DNA of 64,000 bases from JALNXF01 sp964555845 (GCA_964555845.1 CAZKUA010000004.1:1-64000); one strand, 5' to 3'; shown: positions 33,061 through 44,284, counted from the first letter of the stretch. The notes: generated by a model from the sequence alone, not told the origin. Numbers and translations: made by a program.

Positions 33061-33225
33061 ATGGAAGACAATGCTTTATGAAAAATAGCTCAAAAAAGTG
33101 ATATTTGAGACTATGTTGATATGAATATTTTTTATAATTTAGCTAAGAAACATATAATTTCTTGAAAAAGGAAGGAAAACAAAACTTTATCTTTAGATGT
33201 TGATAAAATAGTTTATGGGATTTAA
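33061..33225 (+). CDS. Very small protein, possible toxin remnant
   Basis: A 54-residue frame (MEDNALGKIAQKSDIGDYVD...) with three TGA-coded glycines and a GAGG four bases before ATG. It follows the antitoxin-like gene by 37 bp. It is too short for a known toxin family, so it may be a truncated toxin, or an unrelated small protein. No motif recognised. Confidence 0.35.
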
Positions 33226-33296
33226 CAAAAGATTTTTTTAAATAGATTATAATCATTTTTATTATTTTTCACTTTTCATTAAAAGCCCCTTCTCCT

Positions 33297-33332
33297 GTCA
33301 TTTCGAGTGCAACGAGAAATCCCTTTTTAACT
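33297..33332. repeat. REP-like repeat, left of GIY-YIG gene
   Basis: TGTCATTTCGAGTGCAACGAGAAATCC; its reverse complement reappears in slightly longer form at 33627-33667. Confidence 0.75.
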
Positions 33333-33338
33333 CATCTT

Positions 33339-33626
33339 ATGAATCATAACTATTTTGTCTATATTTTAGCTAGTCAATCTTGAACTTTATATATTTGAGT
33401 TACTAATAATTTAGAAAGAAGAATATCTGAACATAAATTAGAATTAATTGAATGATTTACTAAAAAATACAATTGTAATAAATTAGTTTACTACGAAAAT
33501 TTCAATAATATAAATTCAGCAATAATAAGAGAAAAACAAATAAAGAAGTTTTCAAGAATTAAGAAAATAGATTTAATTGAAAATATAAATAAAACTTGGG
33601 AAGATTTGAGTCTAAAGTGATTCTAA
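33339..33626 (+). CDS. GIY-YIG nuclease-domain protein (UPF0213/YhbQ-like)
   Basis: The 95-residue protein is a single GIY-YIG domain: YFVYILASQSGTLYIGVTNN corresponds to the GIY...YIG pair (YVYIL and YIG), followed by LERRISEHK with the catalytic Arg and later SAIIREKQIKKFSRIKK with Glu. Such small proteins cut or nick DNA; the cellular role of the family is unclear. Three TGA-coded glycines, one within the YIGV strand region. It is framed on both sides by REP-like repeats in inverted orientation, starting 7 bp after the left copy and ending 1 bp before the right one. Confidence 0.85.
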
Positions 33627-33667
33627 AAGGGATTTCTCACTACACTTCGTTTCGTTCGAAATGACAG
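33627..33667. repeat. REP-like repeat, right of GIY-YIG gene
   Basis: GGGATTTCTCACTACACTTCG followed by TTCGAAATGACAGG: inverted relative to 33297-33332. Confidence 0.75.
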
Positions 33668-33745
33668 GTGGTGGAGTTTCGTTCGAAATGACAGAATGTG
33701 GATATTCAAAAATGACAGAATGTGGGATTCAAAATGATAGTTGGA
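33668..33745. repeat. Degenerate tandem repeat of AATGACAGaaTGTGG
   Basis: Four imperfect copies of a 15-25 bp unit (GAAATGACAGAATGTGG, AAAATGACAGAATGTGG, AAAATGATAGTTGG), derived from the end of the adjacent REP-like repeat. Confidence 0.55.
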
Positions 33746-33878
33746 TTTTTTTGTGTTTGTTTTGGAATTTGAAGAGAAAATTTTGCCATAAGGATATATA
33801 AAAATAAATTAAAATTAAATTTTGAAATTATTTAAAAATTAGTATATTTAAAATAGTATAATTAATTATAACAAAAAT

Positions 33879-36524
33879 ATGGAGTTTGCGAAAAAATATA
33901 ATCCGAAGGATTTTGAATCAGATATTTACAAGAAATGGGAGGCGGAAGATAAATTCAAACCAAGAGAATCGAGGACGGGGAAGACTTTTTATATTCCGAT
34001 GCCACCTCCAAATGTTACCGGAAATCTGCATGTGGGACATGTTTTGACTATGACATTAGAAGATATTATGGTGAGATATCATAGATTAAAATGAGATGAT
34101 ACAGTATGGATTCCATGAACTGATCATGCTGGGATTTCGACTCAAAATGTTGTGGAGAAAAAATTGGCAAAGGAGGGGATTTCGAGAGTTGAATTATGAA
34201 GAGAAAAATTTCTGGAGGAAGTGTGGAAATGGAAGGATGAATATCATAAAAATATCACGGATCAAATAAAATTAAGTTGAGCGAGTTGTGATTGGAGTAA
34301 GGAAAGATTTACTTTTGATGAGGGATTAAATAAGACGGTTGAGAAAGTTTTCGTGAATTTATATGAGAAATGATTAATTTACAGATGAGAATATATGGTG
34401 AATTATTCGCCAGCTCTTAAGACTGTAGTGAGCGATATCGAGGTGGAATACAAGGAAGAACAGGCTGAAATGTACTATATTACTTATTTTGTAAGTGGAT
34501 CTGATAATGAGCTTGTAGTGGCTACAACTCGCCCAGAGACAATGTTAGCTGACCAGGCTATTGCTGTAAATCCAAAAGATAAAAGATATAAAAGACTTAT
34601 TTGAAGAAATGTAATACTTCCTATTTTAAATAAAGAAATCCCTATAATTGGCGACGAAGCTGTGGATATGGAATTTGGGACTTGAGTGCTTAAAATCACT
34701 CCAGCTCATGATAGCACAGATTTTCAAATTGGAAAAAAACACTGATTGAGGCTGGATTATAGTGTTATTGATAATGCCGGATATATGAATAGGGAAGCCG
34801 GAATATTTGCTGGACAAGATATAAAAACTGCTAGAGAAAATATTGTGGAACTTCTTAAATCAAAATGAAATTTCTTAAAACAAGAGCCATATACTCACAA
34901 AGTTGGATATTGCGAGAGAACTTGATGTAAAATAGAAACCGTAATTTCAACTCAATGGTTTGTAAAAGCCGACAAATTAGCAGAGAAAGTAATCTTTTGA
35001 TACAAAAAATGAGAATTTAAAATTATTCCAGAAAGATTTAACAAGGTTTTTGAAGATTGGATTTATAATCTGCGTGATTGGTGTATTTCTCGCCAACTCT
35101 GGTGGGGTCATCAAATTCCTGCTTATTATGACGTTAAGACTTGAAAATTACTTGAAGTATCACTAGACGAAGAAAAAGTATTTGCAAAATATTGACGCGA
35201 AAATGTGGCTCGCGATGAGGACGTACTTGATACTTGGTTTTCATCTGCGCTTTGGCCTTTTTCTATTTTAGATTGGGATTTTGAAAATAAGAGTGAATTA
35301 TTTGAAAAATATTATCCAGCACAAATGCTAGAAACTGGAGGTGATATTTTGTTTTTTTGGGTAATTAGAATGCTTTTAATGTGATATGAATTTACAGATA
35401 TGGCTCCATTTAAAGAAATTTATCTGAATTGATTGATTCTCGATGACAAATGAAAGAAGATGAGTAAATCATTTTGAAATTCAATTAGTCCTATTGGAAT
35501 AGTTGATGAATATAGCTCAGATTCGCTAAGACTTTCGCTTGTAATAGGGAATACTCCAGGAAATAATATGAATTTCTCAATCAAAAATGTAGAAACCGCC
35601 TCAATTTTCTTGAATAAACTCTGGAATATTTCAAGATTTGTATTCTCAAATATCTGAGAAATAAGCAAAACTTATACTGATATTGAAAAATCAATTACAA
35701 GTAATTATGATAAACTTCTAAATCATGAAAAATGGATTATTTCTAAGCTAAAAGGTATTATTGAGACCACAACCGCTTGAATGGAAAGTTATAACTTTTC
35801 GTTAACTTGAATGGATTTAATTAGTTTTACGAGAGATGATTTCTCAGATTTTTATATCGAGGAATACAAATTAACTAAAGATATTTCAACTCATTGAGAC
35901 GATATACTCGCTTTTTCTATTTTGACGCTTCTTAAATTATGGCATCCTTATGTGCCTTTTATTACAGAAGAAATTTATAATAAATTGAGAACATGAGTTA
36001 CTCTGATAGATAACTCTTGGCCAGAATTAGGAATTATTAAAGACGAAAATATTGAAAAAGATATGAGTATTTTGTATGAAGTAATTAAATCAATTAGAAA
36101 TATTAAAGCTCTAAAATGAGTAAAACCAGGCGAATTTATCGATGTGAATTTCAAGACAGATGAGCTAAGTTCTAAACTTATTCAAGACAATGAAATCATT
36201 CTAAAATGACTTGCAAAAATTGGAAATATTAAATTTTTCAACTCATGAGAAGAAATTGATAAAGATAAATTCTCATTTGCAATTGTTGATACTATCGAGA
36301 TTTATGCCGATTTGTGAGGTGAAATTAATCCAGAAGAAGAAAAATCTAGACTAAAACTAGAAATAGAAGACAGAAAGGAATACATCAAAATTATAGACCA
36401 CAAACTCCTCAACGCTGAATTCATCAAAAACGCACCAGAAAGTGTAGTAAGAGCCGAACAAGCGAAAAAAGCCCAAGCTCTGGAACATTTAGAAAAGTTG
36501 AAAATGAAGTTTAATTCGTTGTAG
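33879..36524 (+). CDS. valS: Valyl-tRNA synthetase
   Basis: ValRS charges tRNA-Val with valine and edits threonine. The 881-residue product has the class I signature MPPPNVTGNLHVGHVLT near residue 40-55 (HVGH), the CP1 editing domain with TTRPETMLADQAIAVNP, the Val-binding WISRQ-type segment DWCISRQLWWGHQIP, KKMSKSFGNS at 526-535, the anticodon-binding helical domain, and a C-terminal coiled coil (EEEKSRLKLEIEDRKEYIK) ending at residue 881. Length is typical. About 35 TGA codons read as glycine without disturbing any motif. Followed 30 bp later by the PMM-like gene. Confidence 0.97.
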
Positions 36525-36554
36525 AAAGTAAATATTAATTAATTAGCTTTATAT

Positions 36555-37292
36555 ATGTTTAAAATGATAACTTTTGATTTAGATTGAACTTTGGCTCCAA
36601 GTAAGTGACAAATGGATAATGAAATGGCTGAGTTATTTAAAGACTTACTTGCTAAATATAAAGTATGAGTAATTTCTGGATGAGATTATCCTCAATTTCA
36701 GAAGCAAATAATACCATTTTTATGAACTGAAGAAAAATTACTTCAAAATTTATATATTTGTCCGACTTGTAGTACAAAAATGTATATGTTTGAAAATTGA
36801 GAATGGAATAAAAAATATTCTCTTGATTTTACACAAGAAGAAAAAAATCATATTATAGATGTATTAAATAAAGCAATAAATGAACTTAATTTAAAACCTA
36901 ATCAAATTTGGTGAGAATTAATTGAAGATAGAAGTACACAAATTAGCTATTCTGCTTTATGACAAGAGGCACCACTTGAATTCAAGAAAACTTATGATCC
37001 AGATTTTAAGAAAAGAAAAAAAATCAGAGAATTTATTTTGGATGACTTAAAATGATTTAATATTTTACTTTGATGAGCTTCTACTATTGATATAACAAGA
37101 ATTTGAGTAGATAAAGCTTATGGAATCAAAAAACTTGTGGAAGTTTCTTGAATTTGATTAAATGAAATTTTATTTGTATGAGATGCTATTTTTGAAGGCT
37201 GAAATGATTATCCACCACTAGAAATAGGTGTTACATGCAAAAGAGTATTTAATGTCGAAGATACCAAAGAATATATAAGAAGTTTATTATAG
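36555..37292 (+). CDS. HAD-IIB phosphatase, phosphomannomutase-like
   Basis: The 245-residue protein is a HAD hydrolase of subfamily IIB related to the eukaryotic-type phosphomannomutase. Motif I is TFDLDGTLAPSK at the N-terminus (nucleophile and general-acid Asp), a cap domain follows with DRSTQISYSALGQEAPLE, the typical PMM substrate region, then DPDFKKRKKIREF, ASTIDITRIGVDKAYGIKKL with the motif III Lys, and FVGDAIFEGGNDYPP as motif IV. In CPR genomes such proteins interconvert or hydrolyse sugar phosphates; mannose-1/6-phosphate is a guess. Probably cotranscribed with valS. Many glycines, including that of DLDGT, are TGA-coded. Confidence 0.82.
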
Positions 37293-37303
37293 GGTATATA
37301 TTA

Positions 37304-39187
37304 CTAATTTCTCTCTTCTGAATTATGTCATAAACTTCCCATAACACTTTTATGAGAATCTAGGATATTTGATTCAAGAGCTGTAAGATACATGGTTTTC
37401 ACTTCTTTTTCTGTAAAATGCAATGTTTCATAAATTGGACTTCCCATATTTCTATTTACTGGAAAATAAATATCCAATCATCAATTAGGTAGAGATTCAA
37501 CTCAGGCCCTTGGTTTTTCTATGGTATCAAAATGAAAATCATCTAATTTTGATACTGTAAGTCAGTTATAAATCGCATCAACTATGTCAAAAATTTCATT
37601 TTCCAATTCATAAGCTTCTCTAGAAGGCATATCTTTTGTGAGTTTTTCAATTTTGTCACTAAAAATTTCTTCAGGATTTTCTTTTTTGTTCATTCTTTCT
37701 ATTATTTCTACTATTTCGTGAATCGAGATTTCTTTAAAATATTTCTTTAAAAATTTTTCTCATATTTTTATTGGAATTCCTCAGGCAATATTTAGGTAAA
37801 GATGAGAAAATAATAACCAAAGTGGAATCTCATAATCTTGCTCATAAAGTCAGTAATTCCAAGTATGTCATTTTCAAAAAATTAAGGTTGGTTCAAAATG
37901 ATATTCCTCATAACTTTCAGAAAAACTCCAAGGATATTTTATTATACTTTCCATAATTTCATCAAAACATTCTGGTTTTTGGAAAGTACTTTCTTGTAAT
38001 TTTGTAGCCAAAGCTACAATTTTATTTTCTTCAAATTTATTACTTTCAAGAAACTTAATCAGATTAATTAAATCTTTTGGCCATTTTTCTTCAGGAATCT
38101 GCCTGATTATATGTGCAAAGAGACTTTCACCATTAGGAAAATAAGCTTTTTTTCAATATTTTTCTCTCCAAAGAGATCATCTTTTCCTCAAAAAAGCTGC
38201 TCAAACGATTGCATCATTTCTGTCTAAATCTACTTTTTTATAAAGACCTTCGTTCCATTCTCAAACTCACCAGATTATATCAATATTTTTAGCTTGTTCC
38301 CAAGAAACTCATTGATAACACTGAAATATTTCCCAAGCTTTTTCAACATTATTTCTTGTAATGGCAAATTTTTCTCAAATATCTGATTCCATTCTAATTT
38401 TTAAATTATCCCAAATATCTTTCATTCTTTTCCTTTCTTCAAATAGTTCGTAAAATTCCTCAAAAGAAATTCAGTAATTTTGCATAAGTAACTCTGAATT
38501 AATTTTTATTTTTTCTTCTTTCGAAATTTCATCTTTTTTAGGATATATTTTTTCTAAAATTAATCCAACTTCAAATATTATATTTTCTATAAAATTTTTG
38601 ATAAATTCCATAATTTCTGATTTTACTACATCAAGCTCTTCACCCTTTAATAAATCTAAAGTTTTTACCCTTTCTTTTATTTGATTTTTTTGAGAATGAA
38701 ATTCTAAAATAGATCAATCTTGAGGTTTTGAAGGAAGCATTTTATTTACTATTTGAGGTACCTTATCGGGATGACAAGTACTCAACATTTTTTTATATGA
38801 TTTATGTCAGGCTGCATAACTAGATCATGGTTGAATAAAAAGTATTCTGCAAGCCTCAATATATGATTCTGGAGATAAATCTGGAATTTCTTTTCATACA
38901 AATATAAGCTCCGTTTGTGCCATTTTTTCAGCCAGACTTTGTTCAAGTTCTTCAACATAATTAAGTCAGAATAAAGAAGTTCAATCATAGTTGATTCATT
39001 TATTATTTTCTTTGATTCTTTCAAGAATAAATCTTTCTTCAATTATATAACTAGGTCTTATTTTAGGATCAAATTTTAATATTGAAGTCACAATTTCTCT
39101 TGTACTAATCATAGAAAAAGGACAAAGATACCTATCCTTACTTGTTTTTTGTTCTTTTGATATATCCAAATGTTCTTTAAGTGACAT
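37304..39187 (-). CDS. Unknown protein with J-domain-like HPD motif
   Basis: The 627-residue soluble protein is not recognised as a whole. Residues of about 100-150 look like a divergent J domain: EACRILFIQP, then HKSYKKMLSTCHPDKVPQIV with an HPD tripeptide after a basic helix, as in DnaJ-type cochaperones. The region after it is helical and charged (LDLLKGEELDVVKSEIMEFI). The C-terminal 250 residues contain WREKYGKKAYFPNGESLF and THEIVEIIE-like helical repeats and end with a small beta part. No signal peptide. Single gene with its own promoter at 39215-39242, convergent with the PMM-like gene. A cochaperone role is only suggested by the HPD motif. Confidence 0.6.
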
Positions 39188-39214
39188 TTTGCTAATTAAT
39201 TCTAATTAGATTAA

Positions 39215-39242
39215 TGTATAATAAATAAAACAACTTTGTCAA
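39215..39242 (-). promoter_or_regulatory. Promoter of the J-domain-like gene
   Basis: On the minus strand TTGACA (39242-39237) and TATACA (39220-39215), spacer 16, about 28 bp upstream of the ATG. Confidence 0.75.
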
Positions 39243-39316
39243 GTAAAAATAAAAGTTATTTGGTAAAATAGATTTTAAATAAAATTCATTTTCTCTATTT
39301 TAAAGTAAAAATTAAA

Positions 39317-39344
39317 TTTGCAAATTTTGATTTTTTTATATAAT
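39317..39344 (+). promoter_or_regulatory. Promoter of rpsB with long leader
   Basis: TTTGCA at 39317-39322 and TATAAT at 39339-39344, spacer 16. About 135 bases of untranslated leader follow before ATG at 39482; it holds TCGGAAAATGAG and a weak TGTAGCTTAAAATAGCTAAC stem, and could be a site for S2 autoregulation, but no known motif is recognised. Confidence 0.6.
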
Positions 39345-39481
39345 GAGTAGGATTTTTTTCGGAAAATGAGAAAAATCATATTTTTAGTTTTATTGTAATA
39401 TATATTCCTGTAGCTTAAAATAGCTAACTTTATATATGAAAACTAAAGATAATTTAAGGATTATTTTTTAATATTATACCT

Positions 39482-40273
39482 ATGGTTAATAAAGAAGTTA
39501 TGAAGGATATGTTCGATAATGCGGTACATATCTGATACAAAAAACAATTTTGGTCTCCTAAAATGAAATGATATATTTTTGGAATTCAAAATTGAATACA
39601 TGTTTTTGACTTATACAAGACAATTGAAAAACTTGAGGAAGTTAAGACAGCACTTAAGGATTATTCTGAAAAAGGTAAAGATATACTTTTTGTAGGAACA
39701 AAAATACAAGCAAGAAATTTAGTAAAAGAACTTGCATGAGAAACTGGACATTTTTTCGTAATAGATAAATGGGTTCCTGGTTTACTTACAAATTTTACTA
39801 CACTTAAAAAAAGAATTGCTACGTACAATAAAATAGAGAAAGACCTTGAAAACTGAACTCTTGATATGCTAAGTAAAAAAGAAAAATCTGAGAAAATGAA
39901 AGAATTAGAGAAATTAAAAAAAGCATACGAATGACTTAAAGAATTAAAGAAAAGTCCAGATGTAATATTTGCAGTGGATGGACATTACGAATGATTATCG
40001 CTTACTGAAGCTCGCAAAATGAAAATTCCATCTTATGCACTTTTGGGTTCTACTGGAGATATTGATTCTTGTACAAATTTTATTCCATGTAATGTAAATT
40101 CAATCAAATCAATAAAATTTATTCTTGATTATCTAAAACCAGTTTTAACTAAGAAAAAAATTATAAGTTCATTCAATAAAGAACAAACAAACACTAGACC
40201 ATTTAATAAAGATTTCAAAAAACCTTTCGTAAAAACTGAAACTAAACCAGAAACAACTGAAATTACAAAATAA
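39482..40273 (+). CDS. rpsB: 30S ribosomal protein S2
   Basis: S2 binds the back of the 30S subunit and is needed for S1-region assembly. The 263-residue product starts MVNKEVMKDMFDNAVHIGYK and shows the usual PKMKGYIFGIQNGIHVFDLY, LFVGTKIQARNLVKELAGE, FVIDKWVPGLLTNFTTLKKR and VIFAVDGHYEG segments, ending with IPSYALLGSTGDIDSCTNFI and a basic C-terminal tail of about 45 residues. Seven TGA-coded glycines. First gene of an rpsB-DUF4870-tsf cluster; rpsB-tsf is the ancestral order, with a small membrane protein inserted between. Confidence 0.95.
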
Positions 40274-40284
40274 TTTTAAAAAGT

Positions 40285-40620
40285 ATGTCAGATAATAAAA
40301 TAGAAACTGAAGAATTTAACGAATGACCAAATAAAGAAGAAAGAATGCTAGCAGCAATTTGCTACCTACCTTTTGGATTTTTGGCTCCACTTCTAATGCA
40401 CAAGCAGTCAGATTTTTTATCACAACACACAAAGCAAGGTGGAATTATATTTTGAATATACTTATTCTTAAGCATTGTAACATTTACATTTATTTGGTGA
40501 ATATTAACTCTTCTTTATATCTGAATAGCAATTTTCGCTATAAATAAAGCCTATAACTGAGAAATGTTTGAATTCTGGTTTATAAGAAAACTCCTTGATT
40601 TACTTAATTGAAAAAAATAA
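40285..40620 (+). CDS. DUF4870-like small membrane protein
   Basis: The 111-residue protein has a charged start, then ERMLAAICYLPFGFLAPLLM, the FLSQHTKQGGIIFGIYLF segment with the H..QG motif of the DUF4870/Tic20-like family, and two more hydrophobic helices (LSIVTFTFIWGILTLLYIGI). Three or four membrane spans in total. Function is unknown. It begins 12 bp after rpsB and ends 77 bp before tsf, so it shares their transcript. Confidence 0.75.
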
Positions 40621-40622
40621 AA

Positions 40623-40668
40623 CCCTCACCTTAACCCTCTCTCAAGAGGAGAGGGAACAAAGGGAATA
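40623..40668. repeat. Palindromic repeat CCCTCTCtcaagaGGAGAGGG
   Basis: CCCTCACCTTAACCCTCTCTC and GAGGAGAGGGAACAAAGGG form a hairpin between the DUF4870 gene and tsf. It resembles widespread REP-type elements with an AACCCTCTCC core; no T-tract follows. Confidence 0.6.
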
Positions 40669-40697
40669 AATTAAATTTATATTTTAATAAAATAATT

Positions 40698-41486
40698 ATG
40701 ATAACAGCACAACAGGTAAAAGAGTTAAGAGATAGAACTTGAGTTGGTATGGCAGATTGTAAAAATGCACTTACTGAATCAATTGGTGATATCGAACTTG
40801 CAATAGAACTTCTAAGAAAGAAATGAATTGCAAAAGCAGCAAAGCGCGCTGATAATGAGACAACAGAAGGAAAAGTAAAAATAGTAAATGATGGAAAGGT
40901 GGCTTATGTAGTTTCTGTTTCTTGTGAGACAGATTTTGTAGCTAGAACTCCAGTTTTTGAAGAAATGCTTGATAAATTTATAGATATTAGAAAAAATAGT
41001 GCAACTGATGCGGATGCAATTGCAAAAGCTGATGACCTAAAATCTACAGAATACCAACTTAAGATGTGAGAAAATATGAAAATATCAGCTCTATCAAAAT
41101 TTGAATGAGAAGTTATAGAATCATACGTTCACTCAAACGATAAAGTATGAGCTATAGTTATTGCAAAAGCTGGAACTGATAAAGAAAAACTTAAACAAGT
41201 TGCAATGCATATAACTGCAACTAATCCTGATGTATTATCTCCAAGCGATATATCTGATGAAATAGTTGCAAAAGAAAAATCAATCCAATTAGAGATAATG
41301 CAACAAGACCCAAAAAATACAGGAAAACCAGCTGAAATTATGCTAAAAATCATCGAGGGTAAAATGACTAAATTCCGCGAAGAAAACGCTCTTCTAACTC
41401 AACAATTCGTAATTAATCCCGACCAAAAAGTTCGCGACGTTATCGGAGCCGACAATATCGTAAGTTTTAAAAGATTTAGTATATAA
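40698..41486 (+). CDS. tsf: Elongation factor Ts
   Basis: EF-Ts exchanges GDP for GTP on EF-Tu. The 262-residue product starts MITAQQVKELRDRTGVGMAD, followed by CKNALTES and LRKKGIAKAAKRADNETTEG, the standard UBA-like and core start, then VSVSCETDFVARTPVF with the TDFV motif that contacts EF-Tu, and ends VRDVIGADNIVSFKRFSI. Length is slightly shorter than in E. coli (283) as in many CPR. Five TGA-coded glycines. Only CGC arginine codons near the end. Confidence 0.95.
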
Positions 41487-41497
41487 ATTTAAATTCT

Positions 41498-41558
41498 GTC
41501 ATTCCTGCTTCCTCTGTCATTCCCGCTTCCTCTGTCATTCCCACGAAGGTGGGAATCT
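41498..41558. repeat. Array of GTCATTCCxGC repeats before tRNA-Trp
   Basis: Two half units (GTCATTCCTGCTTCCTCT at 41498 and GTCATTCCCGCTTCCTCT at 41516) followed by a complete palindromic unit GTCATTCCCACGAAGG... at 41534-41558. The full unit matches those at 56178 and 57241. Confidence 0.8.
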
Positions 41559-41559
41559 T

Positions 41560-41634
41560 AGCCCTATAGTTCATCGGTTAGAATTCAGGATTCCAAATCC
41601 TGCGAGGTCGGTTCGATTCCAACTGGGGCTGCCA
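41560..41634 (+). tRNA. tRNA-Trp (anticodon CCA)
   Basis: The acceptor stem AGCCCTA (41560-41566) pairs with TGGGGCT (41624-41630), with discriminator G and an encoded CCA end. The anticodon stem CAGGA/TCCTG encloses the loop TTCCAAA with anticodon CCA at 41593-41595, reading UGG. The T arm has GTTCGATT. G73 is the usual tryptophan identity base. It reads only UGG; a tRNA that would read UGA as glycine or CGG is not in this window. Confidence 0.92.
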
Positions 41635-41650
41635 AAATGAAAAATAAAAA

Positions 41651-41682
41651 AAATTCTCCCAAGATTTGTGAGAATTTTTTTA
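41651..41682 (+). terminator. Terminator after tRNA-Trp
   Basis: AAATTCTC (41651-41658) pairs with GAGAATTT (41670-41677) followed by a T-run. Confidence 0.8.
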
Positions 41683-41758
41683 TATTGAAAAGAATTATTT
41701 TCTTTTTTAAAAGATTTGTTTATACTTTAATTAAATTTTTAATTTATAAACAATTTTA

Positions 41759-42430
41759 ATGAAAAACCATATTATATTTGATTTAGATTGAACAATCGCG
41801 GATACGCAGAAAATACATCAGCAAATAGAATCAGATTTTTTAAGAGGGAAGGGATTATTCATAGATCCAAAGGAAATATGAGTTAGATTTGCTTGAAGAA
41901 CTCCTCAGGAATGGATTTCAGAAGTTTTGCTTTTAAATAAGATAAATTTTCATAGGGATGAATTAGAATTATTTGTTTCAAAGAAGGATGAAATAGTTAT
42001 TTCTATGTTAAATGAATGAAAAATAGAATTAATGCCCTATGCTTTTGAAATATTAGAATTATTACATCAAAATGATTATAAAATAGGTATTTCTTCGGGT
42101 GCTTGTAGAGAATTTATCAATCAATTTATAGTATATTTCAATTTAAAAGAAATAGTAGTGGCAAGCACGAGTTCAAATGAAGTTGAAAAGAAAAAGCCAA
42201 ATCCCGATGTTTTTCTGACTTCATTTAAGAAAATAGAAAATTTATTTTGAATTCCAGATAACAAATTCGTTATATGAGATTGATGGTCTGATGTTGAGTG
42301 ATGACACAAGTCTTGAGCTAAAACTATCTGGTTAAATTATTCAAAAAAAGACAAAATAAATGAATCTTATTGTGATTTTGAAATAGAATCTTTGAAAGAT
42401 TTAAAAGATATTTTATGATTTAATAATTAG
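41759..42430 (+). CDS. HAD-superfamily hydrolase (beta-phosphoglucomutase-like)
   Basis: The 223-residue protein has HAD motif I HIIFDLDGTIADTQ at the N-terminus (glycine TGA-coded), an alpha-helical cap (about 15-90), motif II in IGISSGACREF, the motif III Lys in EKKKPNPDVF, and motif IV GDGWSDVEGGHKSGAKTIWL. This is the layout of subfamily IA enzymes such as phosphoglycolate phosphatase or beta-phosphoglucomutase. The substrate cannot be told. Single gene between the tRNA terminator and the convergent gene at 42456. Confidence 0.8.
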
Positions 42431-42455
42431 ATTATGATATATTTAATCTTTGTAG

Positions 42456-43673
42456 TTAAACAAGTTTTAGAAATGCTCTTTTTCAATCTGAAATTATTCT
42501 TACTTTAGTTGCCTTCATATTAGAACAAGAAAATGAAAATCAAAATAATTCTTCTCAAGTTTTTTCTGAGATAATAATACTTAAAGGTGGTTTATGTAAA
42601 AATGATTTTGGTGCATGACCTTGAGAAATATTCAGTATATTTGAGCCTAAATTTACAGTAGTAAATACACTTACAACTAGACACATTGGTATATTTTTTT
42701 GTGCTATATCTTCTATTTTCTTTTGGTTGTATTTAAAGCTATTATTTGCTGTTTCAAATACAAATCATTCAATTTCATTATCTTTAAATTTTGTTAATAA
42801 ACTTCAAAAATTAATTTCTATTCATCCAGGTGGAGTTATTCATCTTACAAAAGTTGCTTGATATTCATTATCTTCTAATTCTCGGTTATCTAAAGAAAAG
42901 TTGGCTTGTTCAATTTCTCTTGTTTTTAAATATTGTAAGAAAAAAAGTTCATGTTCATTTTGTTTATTTTCTCATCATATCTTATATTGAAATTCCATAA
43001 TTGGACAATTCCTTTTATCAAATCTTTCAAAATTTCTATATTCTTCATATTTTATAATTAATTTATTATGAATTTCACTTTTTTCGTCATCTTCTTTAAT
43101 AATAATATTTTTTCATCAATTAAAATTTTCATAAATATAATATGTTCACTTTATTGAAGAATCAGCTACAATAGAATAATTATTTCATGGAATATATTCC
43201 CAAATAGAAAATGAAGCATCATTAAAGTCTAGTCAATTAGGTTCACAATTTTCTTTTATATTTTTATTAAATTCTAAAATTATTCATCACAAACTAGGAG
43301 ATGTATATCCATAAAAATCATCACCATATATTTCAAATTCTCAATTATTTTTTCTATATATTTCCCATGTGGGTAAAAGTCAGGATTTTCAAGAATAATC
43401 TTGAGGATGTTCACTTCTAATTAAAATTTTTCTGCAATCAGATATAGGTAAATCTAGAACATCTTCAATACTAGAAAATCTTCTCGGAACTAATCATCAC
43501 ATTGACTCAATATATTCCGCAATTTCAATTTTTGGTTTTAATGGTAAATTTACAGAATAATAATCTAAATCATTTATTCATTCAACTTTTTCAGAAGTTT
43601 TTGTTAATAAATTATTTAAAACAGCTACATTTTGAGCTGTTGTTACATCTGATTTACCATTGATTTTATTCAT
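42456..43673 (-). CDS. Unknown protein, weakly PEP-synthase/ATP-grasp-like
   Basis: The 405-residue protein is not firmly recognised. RKILIRSEHPQDYSGKSGLL resembles the RSSxxxED.SGASGLxES segment of the pyruvate-phosphate-dikinase N-terminal (ATP-grasp) domain, and the later MEFQYKIG and EHELFFLQYLKTRE fit its central strands, but the match is weak. The C-terminal part contains NISQGHAPKSFLHKPPLSII. Soluble, no signal. It is the last of three co-directed unknown genes (45190, 44235, 43673) spaced 49 and 25 bp apart, probably one operon. One CGA codon (AAC CGA GAA). Confidence 0.55.
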
Positions 43674-43698
43674 ATTAGTTCATTGATAAATAAATTAA

Positions 43699-44235
43699 TT
43701 AAATTTTGAATTTTCTCATGGCATTAAATAAATTTTCTCATTCAATTTCAAGTATTCTTTCTAATTTTTTAGATCATGCATCTATAAGTTTAATATTTCA
43801 GTCTATATCCCTTGCGAAATCTCATTGATCATAAAAAGCATGTCAACATACAGTAGCATTATTATGATTTCAAAAAACATTAATTATTTCATCCCATAGT
43901 AATTGACTTTCTTCATTAGAAATAGTTTTTCAAGAATCTTGAATATTTAGTAATCAAAAAACTGATATTCTTGTTTTCATTACTACTTTAGGATATTTTT
44001 TTCATAACCTGTATTCAATTAAATTACCTTTAATATTATCTAAATTATGTCTAAACCAATTTAGAATATTATTTTTAAGTAACCTTTCTGTTAACTTAAA
44101 ACTTCTTCATTCTTTGTAAGATCAATAAATTATTTTATATACTAATCAAGGCACTCTAAAATCAATTAGAGGTAATTTTAGTGTATATTTATTTCCTACA
44201 AATGATAACCTAGAAGTACCCCTTTTTAATTCCAT
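43699..44235 (-). CDS. Unknown protein, kinase-tail-like
   Basis: The 178-residue protein starts MELKRGTSRLSFVGNKYTLK and is basic in its first half. GDFARDIDGNIKLIDAGSKK near residue 135-155 resembles the D-x-D/IDxG metal-binding strand of aminoglycoside-kinase-like proteins (a DGNI.LIDFG-type segment), yet the rest of a kinase fold is not evident. It lies between the two other unknown genes of the operon. Eleven TGA-coded glycines support real coding. Confidence 0.5.
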
Positions 44236-44284
44236 ATATAACTTAAATTAATAATTTACTTATTTATATATCTAAACCTACTTT

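Noticed and set aside
33668..33745. Possible short CRISPR array
   Set aside because: Units are degenerate, differ in spacing and derive from the neighbouring REP-like repeat; no cas genes are visible.
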